This document shows, in pieces, positions 63,090 to 64,000 of a stretch of DNA of 64,000 nt. The position numbers and the translations under genes are program-made. The notes below the pieces were generated by a model, which was given only the letters and a program-made list of their open reading frames with translations, made no database searches and was not told the DNA's origin. Source of the stretch: Sceloporus undulatus (taxonomy: Eukaryota; Chordata; Lepidosauria; Squamata; Phrynosomatidae); contig NC_056527.1 of assembly GCF_019175285.1 (NCBI RefSeq), positions 114,889,295 to 114,953,294 of the forward strand, in the 5' to 3' direction. The first letter of the stretch is position 1, and every line of letters starts with the position of its first letter.

Positions 63090-63370
63090 CTGCCCTTTTC
63101 AGCCCTTGAACATGATTATTTTGTGTCCCAGGAGTCAAGACACCCTGTTAACATTTAATATTTTGTGTTCATTCCTCCACTCGGCGGAGGGAGAAGAAAT
63201 GGCGTGTGTGTATGTATGTGTTGGGGGGGTTGCGCTGTGCTTCCTTTTGCCTTTGCTGCCCCCTCCCCCTTTCAGAGGGTGGTTAGTCAATGCAAATTGT
63301 CTCATTAAGGAGAAAAGGAGGCGGGAGACATAATTAGGCGGCTGCTGCATATTTATTATGAGGAAGCTGG
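63090..63370. promoter_or_regulatory. Candidate conserved enhancer with octamer and TAATTA sites
   Basis: Repeat-free block: TTAACATTTAATATTTTGTG, perfect POU octamer ATGCAAAT (63290-63297), TAATTA (63331-63336), GCTGCTGCATATTTATTATG. Lies upstream of the ZFHX2 coding start. Conservation is judged by eye only. Confidence 0.45.
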
Positions 63371-63399
63371 AGACACAAAGGCATTGGGGGGAAATGGGG

Positions 63400-63819
63400 G
63401 CAGAGAGAGAGAAAGAGAGAATAGATGGAAGGAAAGAAAGAAAGGAAGGAAGGAAGGAAGGAATAAATAAAGGGGGAAAAGGAAACATGAAAGCAAACAA
63501 GGAGGGAGACATGATGTAGGAAGTTTTCAAAAAGGGCTACAGGAGAGGAAGAAGGGATGGATGAAGGGAAAATGGAGCAGACACAATTGAAAGAGCAAAA
63601 GAGAAAGGGATGCATCTCAACCCTAGATATCTCTATGGGGAGGGGGCAAGGCATGGCTGCATCAGGCCCCATTTTCTCACCTGGAGAGATGGCAGGAAAA
63701 GCAGTAGCAGGGAGGGATAGAGAGAAAGAGAGAAGGGGGCAAAAACTAGACATGATGGAATAAAGGGAACGCAAAGGACAAAAGCGTGACAGATGAGGGG
63801 GGAAAAGAGGGAGAGAGAG

Positions 63820-63850
<31 letters not shown>

Positions 63851-64000
63851 GATGGTGGAGGAGATGAAAAGGGCCAACAGGGACCCTGAAAGAGAGAGAG
63901 AAGGGGGTGATAGAAAACGAGGGAAGGAAAGAGAGAAAGAGGGGAAAGGAAGTAGAGACCCAAGAGGAGGGAAGGAAGCAAAGGCCCAGGAAGAGAATGG
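63400..64000. repeat. Purine-rich microsatellite tract
   Basis: GGAA/GAAA runs (63430-63460, 63820-63850) in A/G-rich DNA. The complementary strand therefore lacks stop codons and shows a 215-codon frame that is not a gene. Confidence 0.6.

Noticed and set aside
63334-63981. 215-codon minus-strand frame
   Set aside because: Falls on GGAA/GAAA microsatellite DNA; repetitive Ser/Phe/Leu/Pro translation with no domain.

Overview
The window is eukaryotic nuclear DNA, almost certainly from a squamate reptile, probably an iguanian-type lizard. It carries two spliced vertebrate genes in a sea of interspersed repeats. The repeat set is squamate in character: tRNA-derived Sauria-type SINEs with a Bov-B (RTE) LINE fragment that could mobilise them, CR1 3' ends in many copies, L2-like LINE tails, and many short inverted-repeat DNA transposons (Tigger/pogo-like with TA target duplications, plus several palindromic families). 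Species assignment is inference from repeats; no database search was possible.

Layout. (1) 1-735: LINE tail and one palindromic MITE. (2) 739-1224: GC-rich promoter with an array of nine CCAAT boxes, then NGDN exon 1. (3) 1180-12329, + strand: NGDN (neuroguidin), 11 coding exons, 327 residues, with poly(A) signal AATAAA at 12430. All splice junctions were read by eye, and exon lengths and phases close without a gap. (4) About 12.45-38.7 kb: convergent intergenic space holding CR1, Sauria SINE, Bov-B and MITE insertions, separated by repeat-free AT-rich or CpG-retaining blocks that look like conserved regulatory elements. A strong CTCF-type motif lies at 14217. (5) 41153-57430, - strand: ZFHX2, nine coding exons, 2618 residues, with many C2H2 fingers and three homeodomains, plus a probable long 3' UTR reaching about 38.7 kb. 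(6) 57.5-63.06 kb: upstream or 5' intronic DNA of ZFHX2, full of Sauria SINEs. (7) 63.09-64 kb: an AT/octamer-rich block resembling a neural enhancer, then purine-rich microsatellite DNA.

How the genes relate. NGDN acts in 40S ribosome biogenesis and translational control. ZFHX2 is a developmental, mainly neuronal transcription factor. They are not functionally coupled, but the tail-to-tail NGDN-ZFHX2 order matches the human 14q11.2 arrangement, so this is ancestral amniote synteny. The non-repeat blocks between and beyond them are more likely to regulate ZFHX2 than the housekeeping-type NGDN.

No prokaryotic operon, CRISPR array or wholly new system was found. The most unusual observations are the helically spaced CCAAT array, a 31-bp perfect inverted repeat in a ZFHX2 intron, multi-hairpin foldback repeats, a MER2-like Tigger element, an NFI-like half-site cluster, and a back-to-back Penelope-like inverted repeat with a hammerhead-like fold.
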